Source: Dactylis glomerata | Taxonomy: Eukaryota; Streptophyta; Magnoliopsida; Poales; Poaceae | Reading direction: 5' to 3' | DNA length: 64,000 nucleotides | NCBI GenBank assembly: GCA_007115705.1 | Contig: QXEO01000237.1 | Location: 4,013,632 to 4,077,631 of the forward strand | Shown: piece after piece, positions 11,244 through 24,660 of the stretch | Layout of the letters: each line of letters starts with the position of its first letter | Position numbering within the stretch: the stretch's first letter is position 1 | Made by a program: the position numbers and the translations under genes | The notes under the pieces: model-generated | Databases searched by the model: none | What the model was told of the DNA's origin: nothing | Seen by the model: the letters and a program-made list of their open reading frames with translations, nothing else

Positions 11244-12891
11244 TGATACGTCTCAAACGTATCTATAATTTTTGATGCTCCATGCTTGTTCTTACACCAT
11301 TTTCTCAGTGTTTCGTTACACTTCGTGGCGTTTTAATGCATTTTCCGGAACTAACCTATCAACAAGATGCCACAGTGCCAGTTTCCTGTTTTCTGCTGTT
11401 TTTGTGTTTTAGAAAAGTTACATAGGAAATATTCTCGGAATTGGACGAAACAAAAGCCGAACATCCAGATATTTACCGAAGCTTCTAGAAGTCCAAAGAG
11501 GAGACGGAGGGGGGCCACTGGGCGGCCTCACCACCAAGGGGCGCGGCCCTGCCCCTGGCCGCGCCGCCCTATGGTGAGGGCACCCTGGCCCACCTCTGGC
11601 GCCACCCCTTCACCTATAAAGACCCCCCGATGGGAAAAACCTAAAGACCCGATCAATTTTCCAAAAACACATCGCGATCCGCCGCTGTCGTCGACCCGAG
11701 ATCGGGAGGGTCCAGAAGCTCTTCCCGGCACCCTGCCGGAGAGGGGAATCGCCACCGGAGGTCTTCTTCATTGCCATGCTTGCCTCCGGCGTGATGAGTG
11801 AGTAGTCTACCTTGGACTATGGGTCCATAGCAGTAGCTAGATGGTTGTCTTCTCCACCATGTGCTTCATGTTTAGATCTCATGTGCTGCCTTACATGATC
11901 GAGATCATCTTTGTGTAATTCTACATGTTGTGTTTGTTGGGATCCGATGAATATTGGTGTTATGTTGAGTTGATGTGCTGAATTATATATCTTATGATAT
12001 CTCTATGTTGTTTATGATCTTGCATGCTCTTCATTGTTAGTAGCTATCTTGGCCAAGTAGATACTAGTGACTCCAAGAGGGGGTATTTATGCTCAATAGT
12101 TGGGTTCATGCCTCTATTTAATCTGGGGGAGTGACAGAAACCTCTAAGGTTGTAGATGTGTTGTTGCCACTAGGGAGAAAACAACATTCTTGTGTCCAAG
12201 GACATTCGTTTTGTTTACATTACACACTTTGCTTAATGCAGTTATCAGTTGTTCGCAACTTAATAGTCATGGGGTGTTCGGACAATATCCCCGTGGGTGT
12301 ATTATTAGTCATAGATGCAGTTGGATGGCGGTCTATGTATTTTGTTGTAATGCCCAGAGTAAATCTCATAGTGATCCTCGCGACATATGCACGTTATCTT
12401 TATTCTATCAATTGCCCAACTGTAATTTGTTTACCCAACATGTTGTTATTTATCTTATGGAGAGACACCACTAGTGAACTGTGGACCCCAGTCCAATTTC
12501 CTTTACATTGTTACACCATTTTACTATTACTCGCACTGTTTACTTTCTTGCATACTACTACTGTTTTCCACTCGATACGCTCATAGCTTTGTTTACAGCA
12601 AACCGGTGAGATTGACAACCTCATCGTAATGTTGGGAGCAAAGTTCTTGGTTGTGTTGTGTGCAGGTTCCACGTTGCTACTAGTTGAAGACGCACCAACA
12701 AGTATCGTAAACGGCACCCTTGCTGGAGTGTCACGAAGCTAGCAAGCATCACCTTCTTAAGTTTGGCTTTCTCCTACTAGATCGATAAACCTTGGTTTCT
12801 TACTGAGGGAAAACTGCTGCTGTGCTCATCATACCTTCCTCTTGGGGTTCCCAACTAGTTGGTGATCTATATATCAACACCGTCCGCATCA
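11244..12891 (+). repeat. B1 3' LTR
   Basis: A 1648-base LTR, starting TGATACGTCTCAAACG and ending CACCGTCCGCATCA. A TATA box (CTATAAAG, 11614-11621) lies in a GC-rich zone. Open frames at 11367-11801 and 12131-12586 fall inside it, are shared by the other B LTRs at equivalent positions, and are not considered genes. Confidence 0.9.
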
Positions 12892-15588
12892 CAAAGCATA
12901 CTATAAGACTAATACAAGGATGAGCATAGGGCATCCACATAGTCTTCAATGAATGATATTTCTTAGCATTCCATCCCAACACATAAGATTCAAATAAGAT
13001 ATCAAATAAGGAGATATCATATCTCATGTGTAAAAGTTTCTAAGTAGATAACATCACAAAGATAATTATCACAAAGAAACATGTACACATAAAATAGATA
13101 CAAAGAAAAGAACATGATATCCAAACAAGTTCATGCAATATACCAATGAGATTTTTAATTTTAAAGCATGGCCAAAGGTTCAATTTATCTTATTGCATAT
13201 TGAAGAACTTCAACCAGAAACATGTCAAAGACATCACAAATATCAACAAGGGAGAGAAGATAGTTGGGATGTTTTGAGAAAAGCAACAAGTATCACGAAT
13301 AAGTATACCAAAAGAAAGAACTAAATTTGCACTTTCATCAATATTGTACATGTGAGGAACTTGAGGAATTGATATGCAATAAAATTGCTAGATAGACATA
13401 TTTGGGAAGGGTGAATCATGAGCATGATTTTATATATTCCCCAAAATATGCACTCATCTCAAATTACTCACATTTTCGATAAAGAGGTTTCATTAAGATC
13501 TTTGCAAATAAATATTTTCATGCCATGAAACAACCCACACAAGGTTAGATGCTAGAAAAGTATGCATGAATAAGATACTTGTTACCGAGATATCATTGGA
13601 ATGATGTAGTAGTTAGGAGTTCTTCAATAATCCTAGCTTGCCTCAAATTATCAACTAGTCACCGCTTCATCCTTATTATTGAGACAAGCACCAATATATC
13701 TCCCATGTACCTAAAACATATTCAAGTACAATATGGTCCCCATACTCATTGGGTCCAAAGTAGTCAGAGACACTACAATATATAAGACAAGCTCCACATA
13801 AATATGTGCATATAGATATGAACTTGAATTTTATGCACATCTTAGCCGATTTAGGTTTTATTGGAGTTTACCCTATATATTGGATCAAAGAAAGAAAAGC
13901 ATGACATATAATATGTATTAAGTAAATATGCATGCTAAATACTTTTAAGAGCCAGAAGGAGATACAATTTGGACAAAACACCAAGAAGACCAAGAAGTCA
14001 CACAAAGGTGTGAAAACTCAAGAGATGTCCAAATTATATCAAATAATCAATTCAACACAAGATTGACTCCAAAGTCCACCAAGTGAACAAAGCAAATGCC
14101 AATGAGCATAAAGGATCACTAAAACACATATGCTCAATGACTTATCTCATTTTTAAAAAAATAGAACAAAATCAAGAAAAGACAAAGCCATTCTCCCAAA
14201 GAGAGCAAGGTTCCAACAAATAAACCAAACTCTCCCCTCTTTTTATGATGGCACACTAAGTACCAAAAAGAAAAGATTCATCTTCCAATAATAACTAATA
14301 CCAATTGAAATAAGCAAGAAGATTATGTTATAGCAAATATAGGAGAGCTCCCCCAAGACTAATGAATTATTTATGATTTTGCATTTGAATACAAAATGTA
14401 CACAAATGGGATCATCATCTCTACCTACATTAAGAATAACACCAGACAAGTTCAACAAAATCAAATGGAATCACAAGAGTCAAGGAAGACAACGGGAATT
14501 AAAACAAATACATTTTTTGGCAAGAGATAAGGTAAATAAAAGCAAAGGCCAATGTAAAAATGATAAATAATTTATATGCCACATGATAGAATACCAATTG
14601 TCCATGGACAAGAGGTATTTGGAATTATTTCCCTGGTGGTAGTTTACACATAAGTCTAAGATCATCTTCACAAAAAGAAGCATAGGAAAAGATGAGAATT
14701 AGAACACCATGCTTAGATAGATTCTTGGTTGCTTCAAATCATCAAACAATCATGCAAAACAATGATAGAATGACTTTACATAAATGGTTTCTTGGAAACA
14801 TATTGAAGCTCACATTTGAGGAAAACCTTACCAAGAAGCTATCTCACAAACAAGATCCAAAAATATGGTAGCACTAAGACCATTGACCAAAGAAAATTGT
14901 TTGTGAAAACATGCCACACATGAACAAGATAATTTTACAAAAACAACAATATGTGGTACAACCTCAAATATTCACATTCTCTAGGATTGTAATATCCACT
15001 AAGAATATTACTCCCCCATAATGTGATAAAGCATTTATTTTCACAAGAGGCAAATAAAATCCAACAAGTGATGATTAATGGACATTAACGAATTTTAATT
15101 TCTCATGAGCAGGACATACCACAAAGAGACTAGGTAATGTTGAAATATCAATTCTAAGTGGTAGACCTCATGTACTCACATTTTTAGGATTGTGAAATGC
15201 CCAAGCATATCATTCCCCTAAAATGGGATAGACCATTAATATCTCAAACGAGCCAATTAAGATACAAAAGGATGCAACAAAGGCTCAACAAGAACACCCG
15301 TACATGGTGTGCAACCAACAAGCACATACTTTATTACTCAAAATAAAGCAAGTAGGAAGCACAACATATACATACTCATGCAACGGAACAAAACCGACAC
15401 ATGCAAAGGGGCAAGTAACTTTCAATGTATAGAGGTTGAGAACATGTTACCGCAAGGAGGAGCAATGGATGTAGGATGTAAACATTATAATCCAATTGAC
15501 TTGACTTGATACAATATAAATGATGAATATCCCTTAATTCTTCATGATATAGCCAAATCTCCAATGCCCTCTAACAAACACCTATTGA
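12892..15588 (-). other. F internal non-coding region
   Basis: AT-rich sequence without supported coding. Short open frames on both strands have no family features. Two diverged versions of a block containing ATTACTCCCCCATAATGTGA (near 15,008) and ATCATTCCCCTAAAATGGGA (near 15,201) suggest an old internal duplication. Confidence 0.55.
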
Positions 15589-17950
15589 TCAAGTTTGGGC
15601 TTGTTGGTCCCCAACCAAGTTGGGTCCTAAGAGGTTAGTCACAATAGGCTTGGCAACCCAAATGGTTATTTTCTTGACACCACTTTGAGTACCAACATAT
15701 TTGGAAAACACATTGCCAACCTTATCCTTGCAAATTGAATAAGTATCATCAATTATGATAGGGTTGGATGAGTTACCCATAGTGCATGAAGAAGAAAGGT
15801 GACCCTTCTCACGGCATATGTAGCAAGTTCTTTTCTTCACCTTCCGCTCACTTGATTTCTCCACAATGGGAGCATTAACTTGATTCCTCTTGGGAAGTCA
15901 CATTTCTTCAACTCGAGGTTGAGCATGGCCTTGAACTTGATGTCACTTCCCTTGTTGCTTCTCAACTAGTTCCTTCTTCTTCAAAGGGCAAGATCTAACA
16001 TGGTGCCCTTCAATCTTGCACTTGAAGCAAACAATCTTGGCCGGATCTTTGACTTGTCCTTGGCCCTTTTTCTTCTTGTAAATCTTGAACTTCTTCTTGT
16101 TGTTGGAGATAAACCCAAGTCCACTCTTGTCATTGGGGGATTTTTGCACACTCAACATATTGTCGAGTTTGGATTTCCCTTCATGACTCTTTACCAAGTC
16201 TTTCTTCAATGAAGTGATTTGGGCCTTGAGCTCTTTGATTACCTCTACATGGTTAGTAACAACACAAGTACTAGAGGAAGTAGAAGCTTCATTTTTAGAG
16301 AAACAAGGCAAGGAAAGTAATTCCTCACAAGATGTAGCAATATTATGAGTGGATGAATTACTAGGACTAACACATGGCAATATAGAATTTTGAGAAGAAG
16401 TGCAAATGTCCACATGAGGCTCACTAGATGTTACCTTTGACACAATAGCCTCATGAGCTAACTTTAACCTATAATGGGAAGCTAGGAGATCCTCATGGGA
16501 GCAAGAGAGGTTCCCATGACTTTCTTCCAATTTCCTATAATTGCTAGTTAGCAAAGCAAGTTGAGCCCTTAGCTCAATATTCTCCTTCAAGATGGATGCT
16601 TCACAAGAAGTAGAGTTAGTAGCACAAGCATCATCACTAATGGAAAGTGGAGAAGGCAATTTAGTAAGCTCATTAAAATTTGAAGCTTTAAGTTGCTCAT
16701 GTGACTCGGTGAAAATTATGGGCTCACTCGAAACAACCCTAGAGTCATTTTTAAGAAGCTCAAAGTTCTCAAGGAGTTTAGCATAAGTAGCTACAAGCTC
16801 TTCATATTTAGTTTCAAAATCATTTCCACCACAAGAGTTCTATCATAAGATTTCTTTATTTTAGATAATTCTAAAGTAAAGGTCTCCTCAAGGGATTCCT
16901 TGGTGGTTTGTTCTTCTTCTAGAGCTTCTTTTAGATCCGCGATCTCATCCGCGTAATCATGGGCATGACCTTGCATTTTAAAGATGGTATTCTCATGCTC
17001 CTCAGTAATTTTATTGCTCTCGGTGGCAATAGCCAAAATCTTATAGAAGTAAGAGCAAGCAATTTTATTCTTATGAATAGCATGAAAAAACATTTCACTC
17101 TTCTCAATTAAAGAGGCAAAGTCATCACCCTCTTCTTCATTATCCTCATCATCATCATCACTAGATATATTGGGTTCCAAAGTAGGAGTTACCTTTGAAG
17201 ACCTAGCCATAAGGCAAGTGTGGGAACCAAGAGATGATGAAGAAGAATCACTTGAAGCTCCAATTAAAATCTTATCTTGGCCCATGGAATATTTGTTTTC
17301 CTCTACATTATTAGACACACAACAACTAGGGGAAGTAGATATATTTGTATCATGGAAACAAGACAAATCAAGCATATCATCATGAGATTTAGTCATGCAA
17401 CTTGCACATGATATGCAAGGACTATCAACACAAGCATGTAAAGCATTTATGGTGCTAGAAGTGTTTAAGTCCAAAGATGAAGCATTGCAATGAGATAGAT
17501 ATAAACAGTCATGACAAGTAAGCTGACTATCAACATTGCAATATTCATCACCACTCACCATAATGTTACCTTGTGTCTTGCCACACATTGGTGAAGTGGA
17601 TGAGAGTTTATCATGGTCGGAAGTGGAGGGAATACAATCATAATCAATAATGTTGGACACATCATATTTTTCTTGAATCTTTGTCTAAAACGCATGAGCA
17701 TTATAGAAAGGTATGATTGCATAAATAACTGCATTGCTCACAACATCAAAAAGCACATTAGTAGCTCGAGAATTAAGATAAGAGTTTTTCTTCTCCTCTA
17801 AAGATAGATTTTGGGAATCCTTAGGAGGAGAAAAACCCATATCTAAAATTCTCTCTATATTTGGGTCCATATCTTGAAAATGATTAAGCATGCAAATTTT
17901 TCATATATCATAATTAGTGCCATCAAATATAAAGGTGTCATTGTGCACTA
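15589..17950 (-). pseudogene. gag: F gag-like protein with two CCHC zinc knuckles
   Basis: Broken frames on the - strand join into one long gag-like product. The N-terminal part (17950-17660) contains FDGTNYD and NATNVLFD-like gag motifs of the UBN2/copia gag type and has two stops at tryptophan-like positions (near 17,908 and 17687-17685). The middle (17660-16659) is Ser/Cys-rich, then acidic, then coiled coil, with a frameshift near 16,800. The C-terminal part (16659-15589) has coiled coil and two CCHC knuckles, CFKCKIEGHHVRSC and CYICREKGHLSSSC, separated by a stop region near 15,943. The coding part ends QAQT at 15589. The zinc knuckles would bind genomic RNA. Family assignment to Ty1/copia is tentative. 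Confidence 0.72.
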
Positions 17951-18000
17951 ATCCCCTAGCCCACATCTTTGCTCTCAAGGCGGTGAAGCCTGAAATAAGA

Positions 18001-18018
18001 GACCTTGCTCTGATACCA
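18001..18018 (-). other. F primer-binding site (initiator tRNA-Met type)
   Basis: TGGTATCAGAGCAAGGTC on the - strand begins two bases inside the LTR end. This is the common initiator-Met primer sequence of plant retrotransposons. It fixes the orientation of F. Confidence 0.85.
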
Positions 18019-18020
18019 AT

Positions 18021-18700
18021 TGAAAGGACACGGATGTCGCCTAGAGGAGGGGTGAATAGGCGATTTAAAACTTTTACGAGAGGCTTGACAAATGCAGAAT
18101 AAAACTAACGTTTAATTTTCCAAGCATGCAAAACCTAAATAAACTAGGTTCACCTATGTGCACCAACAACTTATGCTAAACAACATAAGCAACTATGTGA
18201 TAGCAAGATATATATAACTTTAAGCACGAAGGATATCACAAAGTAAATTGCATAAGTAAAGGAGCTCGGGTATAGAAATAACCGAGGCACGCGGAGACAA
18301 TGATGTATCCCGAAGTTCACACCCTTGCGAGTGCTAATCTCCATTGGAGCGGTGTGGAGGCACAAGGCTCCCCAAACGCCTTGGAGGCTCACCGTAATCT
18401 CCTCGAGCCCTCCCACCAAGATGGAAGATTCGACCACTATGGGACACTTGAGGGCGGTCACCGAACCCGTACAAGCTTGGGGCAATCTCCACAACTCAAT
18501 TGGAGGCTCCCAAGAATCGCCACTCAGGCACCACAAAGCTTGGGAAGATCTCCACAACTAAATTGGAGGTCCCCAAGAAATTTCCACGGAGGCACCACAA
18601 AGCTTGGGAAGATCTCCACAACTTAATTAGAGGTCGCCAAGTAATCCACTAAGCCACTAAGCCGTCTAGGGTTCCAGGAACCCAAGAGTAATAAGCTCAA
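18021..18700 (-). repeat. F 5' LTR, proximal piece
   Basis: Begins (on +) TGAAAGGACACGGATGTCGCC and is interrupted at 18700 by C. It contains imperfect direct repeats of about 80 bases (18,470-18,640) around ATCTCCACAACT(C/T/A)AATTGGAGG. The remainder of the LTR lies at 46817-47757, giving about 1621 bases in total. Confidence 0.8.
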
Positions 18701-20095
18701 TGATACGTCCAAAACGTATCTACTTTCCTGAACACTTTTGCTGTTGTTTCTCCTCTAATTTGTGTGTTTTGAATAAAACTAACACGGACTATCACTGTTT
18801 TCAGCAGAATTGCCCTTGTGTCTTGTTTTTGTGCAGAAATCCAACTTTCAGGAAAAATCCCGGAAAATACTACAAAAATCCTATTTTACCAGAAGACCCA
18901 CGGAGCCAAAGTACGAGACGGAGAGGGGCCAGGAGGGCACCACACCAACTGGTGGCGCGGGCCAAGCCTAGCCACGCCAAGGGGTGGTGTGGCCGCCCCA
19001 GCCATCGCCTCGACCCCTTATTCTGCCTACATATACCCTCTGACCTGAAAATATCGGGGGTTCGGTGTTTTTCCCAGATAGAGTTCCGCTGCGCCGCCAC
19101 CATCAGAAACCGCGATTCGGAACCAGAAACTCCGTTCTGACACCCTGCCGGGACGGGGATTTGTAGATCTTCATCATCATCATCACCGACGTCTCTCCAT
19201 CAACCATCCATGACTCCCCCATCCATGTGTGAGTAATTCCCGTTGTAGGCGAAGGGGATGGTAGGGATTGGATGAGATCATTCATGTAATTGCTATGAGA
19301 TTGTTAGGGCATGGTTCCTAGTATCTATTGTTAGTGCTTATGACATTGTTGCAACTTGTTGTGCTTAATGCTTGTCACATTGGGCCCGAGTGCCATGATC
19401 TCAGATCTAAACTTGTTATTGTTTGATGATGATAATTGTTGTTTATGATCTTACCCGCAAGTTGTATACACATATCGTTGTCCAGAACCCGAGGCCCCAA
19501 AGTGACAGTAATTGGGATAACCGGAGGGGATGGCTGTGATGTGAGGATCACATGTGTTCACTGAGTGTTAATGCTTTGCTCTGGTACTCTATTAAAAGGA
19601 GTACCTTAATTACCAGTAGATTCCCTTGAGGCCCCGCTACAAACAGGCTGGTAGGATAGAAGAAGTCGTGCAAGTTTCTCATTGCAAGCACGTACGACTA
19701 TTTACGGAACACATGCCTATGGTTGTTTAGTACTAGGATGCTTTATCTTTATTTATCTGCAATTGCCCATGTCTTGATTACTACATGAATTATCTTGTCC
19801 ATGCAATGCCCGTTCATCCATCCCTATGCCTACAGTATTTAATCCTACTATTTACTATTGATACCACTACTGTCTTTATTTTACTATTGCTGCTACTATT
19901 TTACTACTACCACTACTATAAAACTGTTGCTAATGATAAACTGCTGTGAGCAAATCTGTTTCCAGGTGCAGCTGAATTGACAACTCATCTGTTAAGGATT
20001 ATAAATATTCTTTGGCTCCCCTTGTGTCGAATCAATAAATTTAGGTTTTACTTCCCTCAAAGACTGTTGCGATCCCCTATGCTTGTGGGTCATCA
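18701..20095 (+). repeat. C 5' LTR
   Basis: Starts TGATACGTCCAAAACG and ends GTGGGTCATCA, 1395 bases. The start resembles the B LTRs but most of the interior differs, so it is a related but separate family. A possible TATA (ACATATACCC) lies near 19,030. Confidence 0.85.
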
Positions 20096-20106
20096 AGACT
20101 ATTTTC

Positions 20107-20124
20107 TGGCGCTGTTGACGGGGA
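20107..20124 (+). other. C primer-binding site (tRNA-Asp type)
   Basis: TGGCGCTGTTGACGGGGA, eleven bases after the LTR end. It has two differences from the canonical Athila primer site. Confidence 0.8.
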
Positions 20125-20282
20125 GCATAGCTTTATTTGTAAGTTCACTTGGAATTCATATTGTTCACTGCAATCCATTCATCATAGGTAAACATCGTGA
20201 AGGAAAGTTTCCTATATTGCCATCCACTACAAGAAGAGGTACTACTCTGAACACCTCTGTTGCTCTTGATTCACCATTTGTG

Positions 20283-22771
20283 ATGAGTAAGTTGCTTACA
20301 CCACCGCATGCACATGCTACTACTTCTACTGAGTTTGAAAATGCTACTGATAGTTTTGATGATGCTTCTACTGTGCTTGATGAGAGTGGTTCATTAGGTT
20401 CCTTTTTAGATGCTACAATTGCTAGGACTAAGCAAATGGGGAACACTACTTTTACACGTGTTAGTTCACCTGAGTCTAGGGAATGCCCTAGTGACGATCT
20501 TGAGGAGGCTTATTTTGAGCTCGATGATGATTTTATTGATGAATTTCATGCTACTAGAGATGCTGGTGCTATTAGAGATCTTCTTGCAAGACGCGCTGTT
20601 AGATATAAGTTATCTCCTGATGCTAAGTTTGCCGCTTCTCCCATAAATATTAGTGATAAGGACTATGATTTCTCTTTGGATTTATCTTACATATCTATTG
20701 TTGAGAAAGAACCTATTTGTGGTACTGAAAATGAAAGTGCTATGGGACATATGAATGAGCTCTCTTCTTTGAGTAATTTGTTTTCTGATGATACTAAGCT
20801 GCGTACTTACTTTGTTGCCAAGATTTTCCCTTTTTCATTAAAAGGAGCAGCTAAAGCTTGGTTTAATAATTTGTTTCCTGGATCTATTGATAGTCCTATT
20901 GCTTTGGTTAATGCTTTCTTTCAGAAATATTTCCCTGCTAGTGCTCAACATGCTGCTTTGCAGATTTTTTTGACTTTGAGCAGGTAAAAGGAGAGAAACT
21001 GCCTGAATCATGGGCAAGGTTTTGTTCTTTAATTAGAGCACTGCCTCGAGAGCCATTTCCTAAAAATGAACTCCTTGATATATTTTATAATGGACTAACT
21101 GTTGGATCTAAGACATACTTGGATAGTTATGCTGGTTGTGTTTTCAGGAAAAGAACTCCTGCTGAAGCTTTAGAATTAATGCCTAAAATAATCCGGAATT
21201 ATGATGATTGGACTATGGCTGAGCAACACCAGCGCCAACACCAAAGAAGAGAGGAATGATTGAATTAAATGATGAAGTGATGAGAGAAGCTAAGAAATCT
21301 CTTAAGGCGAAGGGTATTAAATCTGAAGATGTTAAGAATCTACCACCTATAGAAGAATTATGTAAGCCAATCCCTCGCTCCTCCACTATTGAGGTACACT
21401 CTCTCCAACGCTTTGATAATAGAGATATTCCTTACTCTAAACCTCCTGATCGATGCTTAGATGAGTTTGATAATTTCATTGTTAAGCAAGATAACTTTAA
21501 TAAAAGGGTGCAGAATCATTTGTTGGAGAACTCTATAGCTATTACCAAGTTGTAGGATATTGTGGAGAGAACCTCCAATGATGTGAAGATGCTTGTTAAA
21601 CATTTTCAAATGGTTCAGACTCAAATTGATCAGCTCACTAAGGAGCAAAAAGATTTGCTAGTCAATGCTTCTAGAGAAAAACATGCTTGTGAAATAAGCA
21701 CAAGAAGTGGAGCTTCTACTCATGATCCTTTATATCCTGAAGGACATCCTAAGAGGATCGAGCAGGATTCTCAATGTGCTACAGGTCATGATATTCCTCC
21801 CAAGAAAAAGAAGAAGAAGCATAAAACAGTTGCGGAATCTTCTAAAACAGGTTAAGATCCGAATAGTGTTTCTATTTCTGATGCTGAAACCGAAAGTGGT
21901 AATGCTTCTGATAAAGAAGAAGTTGAGGAGGAACCGAAAAAGCTCGCTAAAAATGCAAAGTACACCAAGGAAGATTTCATTGGCAATAAACATGGTAGTG
22001 AGAGAGAACCTTGGGTGCAGAAACCAATGCCTTTTCCTGGTAAGAAACACAAATCCAAGGAAGAAGAACACTACAACAGGTTTTGTGAATGGATGAAACC
22101 TTTATTTTTGCAAATTCCTTTGACTGATGCTATTAAAATGCCTCCTTATTCAAAGTATATGAAGGATATTGTTACTAACAAAAGGAAGATTCATAGTGAG
22201 GAAATTTCCACTTTACTAGCTAATTACTCTTTTGATGGTAAAGTTCTGGAGAAGCTTGGAGATCCAGGTATACCAACTATGTTAGAACAGCTTTGTGTGA
22301 TTTGGGAGCTGGAGTTAGTGTCATGCCTTTTTCTCTCTATAAGAACTTGATCTAGAAAAATTGATATCAACTGATATATCTTTGCAAATGGTTGATAAGT
22401 CTACTACTATTTCTATTGGTATATGTGAGAATGTTCCTGTTCAAGTTGCTAATAATTGTTTGATATTAACTGACTTTGTTGGGTTGGAAATGCCTGAAGA
22501 TGATAATATGTCTATTATTCTTGGGAGACCTTTTCTAAACACTGCAGGTGCTGTTATTGATTGCAACCAAGGGAAAGTAACTTTTAATGTCAATGATAAA
22601 GAGCGCACGGTCTATTTTCCCAAGAAAATTGATAGAAAATATGTTCTGAACTCAATCAAAAATATTGAGACCATCAAAGTCGGAGAAATTTATTGTTCAA
22701 GGCTAAAGCCCAAGGAAGAATATAAAATTGTTATGGTTGGGACCATGCCTATCAAGGTCGAGGTAACATAA
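20283..22771 (+). pseudogene. gag: C gag-protease, Athila type, multiply broken
   Basis: The ATG at 20283 (MSKLLTPP...) is the first in-frame Met after the primer site. The gag domain spans about 20,790-21,200 (KGAAKAWFNNLFPGSI, then ESWARFCSLIRALPREPFP and LLDIFYNGL). Downstream come STIEVHSLQRFDNRDIPYSKPP, a helical stretch, CEISTRSG, a lysine-rich run and a protease core with CDLGAGVSVMPF followed by NMSIILGRPFLNTAGAVIDC. Damage: a frameshift in a T-run near 20,966-20,971, a second shift near 21,257, TAG 21553-21555, TAA 21853-21855, and shifts near 22,290 and 22,350. The protease signature is D-L-G rather than D-T/S-G. The frame ends at 22769-22771 without reverse transcriptase. Confidence 0.85.
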
Positions 22772-23598
22772 TCATTTAGTGAAATGCAAAGTTTTGCTTC
22801 ATAGAAAATTTGTTTGGTAACAAGACTTGATCAACCTTGTTAACAAAGCGGTTTTTGAACGAACGAAACTATGTTTTCACCGCATTTACTTTTGTTTACT
22901 CATGTTTCCACCTTATTCACTTTTGTTTCCGCTGTTTAGTTTCATACTAGAATATCTTAGAGCGGCTGTAAGCTTGGTTTGGATTTGCTTTCTATCATTC
23001 CATCTTTGTTTTCCCGAGTTTTTAATCTCTTGTCAATTTCTGAAAAATCCTCAAAAATAAAGTTTCTCGAAAAATTCCAAAAAATTATTTTTAAATTTTT
23101 ATGTCAAATTTGGGGCAGAGAGGCACCTGGGACACCGTAGGGGGACCCACCATGCCACCACACCACATGGTGGCGTGGCCAGGGCCAGGCCGCGCCGTGG
23201 CATGGTGTGGGGCCCGCTGGCCCTCCACTTACCTCTCCACCAGCCACTTCACTCTCTCTCCTGAAATATCTTCACTCCATAGCTCAAACACGTGTTCTTG
23301 CTGTTCTTGCTCACGATTTTCGATCTCCTTGCTCAGCCCATCTTTGCTGCTGAGATTTGGAGCATTTATTCTCCGGTATGTGACTCCTTCGATTGTCCAA
23401 GTAGAATTTTGTTGGGTGGAGTATTTCTTGAGTATTTTAGCACTATAGGTGATAGGTTAAATGAAATTGCTTGCTTGTTATATTGCTTAGATATGTTATT
23501 TTGATGCATGTTAGCCCTCTTGCAACTCCCTATAGTAGTTCCCTTCATTTGTTTGTTTCAAAATCATTTTTTTTGAGGTTTGCTTAAAATTTTTAGAA
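22772..23598 (+). other. C spacer between protease and ATHILA ORF
   Basis: No coding support. The reverse transcriptase, RNase H and integrase would be expected just upstream but are absent. A GC-rich palindromic-looking block lies at about 23,150-23,225 with alternating GTGGTG and CCACCAC words, similar in flavour to a block in the C LTR. Confidence 0.6.
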
Positions 23599-24660
23599 AT
23601 GGAGGAGAATGGATATCAACTTATTCAACAAGAATTAGAAGTGCAAGAAGTCATGAAAGTCCACCGTGAAGAGGAAGTCTTCCCCTCGATCTATCCATGC
23701 TCAGAATTCATGAGTGCTGCTGGGATTCTACAGGACTTCAAAACACTAATCTCTAATGCAGGATTGGAACATTTTGCTGATGGTGAACCTCACCAATATG
23801 CTAAATTAACCATGTATGTGGTGCAGGATTTTAGATTCAGTTGGTCTTCGCCAAACCCCATGGTTTATTATAAAATTTACAACAAAACTGTGGACTTGCC
23901 CTTTGATGTTTTTTGTGCAGCTATTAGAGTACCACAGTGGGGATCGAGCGGAAAGATAAAGGAGCAACCCAAGCCATTGCTGGATTGGTATGAAGAGATT
24001 TGTCAAGGAAGAAGCTTCTCAGAGGAGAGTGGTAAATTCGGAGTATTCATTTCCCATCTATTCGATATTTTGCCTATTTTATTGCCAAGTGTGTTCTTGC
24101 TAGGAAATTTGCAAACAAGCTATCCTCTTATGATTTAGCTTTTATTTCAGCTGCTTTGAGACAGGATAGAACTCATAATTTGGGTGCTTTGATAGCTTTC
24201 TGTCTTGCTACTAACTGTGAGAAAGGGGGAGTTTGTGGAGGTCTTATTGCTTCTCGTTTATTAGCTTTACATGGTGTAGTACCGCAAGATTTGGACATTC
24301 TGTTCCCCTTAGAGCAGCTTGATCTTAATTCTATGATTTAGCATAAGTTTGTTTCCTCTCAGGCTTGGTTGGGGAACTTGTCTTATGAGTTAACATTTTT
24401 CAAGAAATCAGCCTGGAGAGTAGTTAAGTATGATCGATCAGTCCATTTGCCTACACCTCTTTTGTTTAACCTTGATGGCCGGAATGGATGGTCACTCACG
24501 GAGGATGAGCTTGACGCGTACATAGAAGAGCACCCTCACCCCGTACACGAGGATGGGGAGGAGACTGAAGATAATTCTGTCCAGCCCTCCAACACTTGGG
24601 AGTTCCCATACCAGCAGTCCTATTTTGATTATGGACCATCTGCTTCATCTTCACGTCAGC

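Larger units (their letters stand above)
7541..12891 (+). mobile_element. B1: non-autonomous Athila-type LTR element, 5' LTR interrupted by E1
   Basis: The element consists of the last 247 bases of a 5' LTR (7541-7787), a primer site, a gag-derived broken ORF, about 2.5 kb of non-coding sequence, a polypurine tract and a complete 3' LTR (11244-12891). The 7541-7787 stretch matches the end of the 3' LTR. The primer site and the TGATACGTCTC LTR start place it with the Athila families of Pooid grasses (Sabrina- and WHAM-like). No reverse transcriptase or integrase is present. It lies in F; CAAAG (12892-12896) is the candidate right target duplication, and its left partner is outside the window. 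Confidence 0.88.

Noticed and set aside
23599..24660. True envelope glycoprotein gene in C
   Set aside because: No signal peptide or membrane anchor is apparent; it matches the ATHILA ORF-1 family, whose function is unproven.
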